Source of the DNA: Tannerella sp. oral taxon 808
GTDB lineage: Bacteria > Bacteroidota > Bacteroidia > Bacteroidales > Tannerellaceae
Assembly (NCBI GenBank): GCA_002890585.1
Contig: MIQB01000029.1
Location: 1-23,657, forward strand
Length of the DNA stretch: 23,657 nt
Direction: 5' to 3'
Position numbers and translations under genes: made by a program. This document shows, piece after piece, positions 23,628 through 23,657 of the stretch; the first letter of the stretch is position 1, and each line of letters begins with the position of its first letter. The notes below the pieces were generated by a model. That model saw nothing but the letters and a program-made list of their open reading frames with translations, made no database searches and was not told the DNA's origin.

Positions 23628-23657
23628 ATGATAGAAGTAACATCAAAAGAATTCAGA
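23628..23657 (+). CDS. Start of a second, divergent copy of the antitoxin gene (cut by window edge)
   Basis: The last 30 bases encode MIEVTSKEFR and are identical to the first 30 bases of the minus-strand antitoxin gene (23604-23575). The two copies face away from each other across a 23-nt centre (23605-23627). It is either a real inverted duplicate or an assembly artefact. Confidence 0.5.
   Translation, partial: MIEVTSKEFR

Overview
The window looks like chromosomal DNA of a GC-rich member of Bacteroidota, order Bacteroidales, probably a Porphyromonadaceae/Tannerellaceae-type organism. A Tannerella-like genome is my best guess, not proven. Three things support this: the gene order infB-cvpA-sufB-sufC-sufD; a textbook Bacteroidota promoter (TTTG, 19 nt, TAnnTTTG) upstream of rplU; and the lack of clear Shine-Dalgarno sequences. 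The left edge cuts into infB. The right edge cuts into an inverted copy of an antitoxin gene, which may mark a contig break.

Layout. 1-8144 (+): translation initiation factor IF-2 (5'-truncated), a CvpA-type membrane protein, then the SUF iron-sulfur assembly genes sufB, sufC and sufD. An 860-bp palindrome array precedes sufB, and a secreted beta-barrel-like gene overlaps the end of sufB, so the suf genes are split. 8270-9280 (+): class I fructose-1,6-bisphosphatase with a strong terminator. 9281-12287 (+): an accessory stretch with a decayed transposase-like fragment, a palindrome array, a LuxR-type regulator with a possible degenerate hemerythrin-like sensor domain, a Fic AMP-transferase and a two-helix membrane peptide. 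12722-13520 (-): a zeta-toxin-like kinase with an overlapping 51-residue partner. 13582-15621 (+): a GT87-type membrane glycosyltransferase and a polysaccharide deacetylase, probably a glycan pair. 16033-19890 (+): a large M16 zinc protease, a truncated HicB-like protein and an OmpA-type lipoprotein. 19983-21509 (-): a lipoprotein made of four lipocalin/META-like repeats. 22352-22990 (-): rplU-rpmA with promoter and terminator. 23353-23604 (-): a Phd/YefM-like antitoxin without a visible toxin.

The most striking feature is in the gaps. Five intergenic spaces each carry a tandem array (2873-3629, 9528-9800, 12308-12527, 15656-15929, 21721-22207). Each array has its own sequence, yet all repeat every 41 or 42 bp and each unit centres on a palindrome. 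A two-copy 42-bp version lies at 11989-12072. In three arrays a second palindrome sits at or near mid-period. The 21721-22207 array has degenerate spacers, so essentially only the 16-bp palindrome and its spacing are kept, and it is bounded by 50-bp terminal inverted repeats (44/50 matches) like a MITE. A period of about four DNA helical turns shared by unrelated sequences suggests the spacing itself is selected or is produced by one common mechanism.
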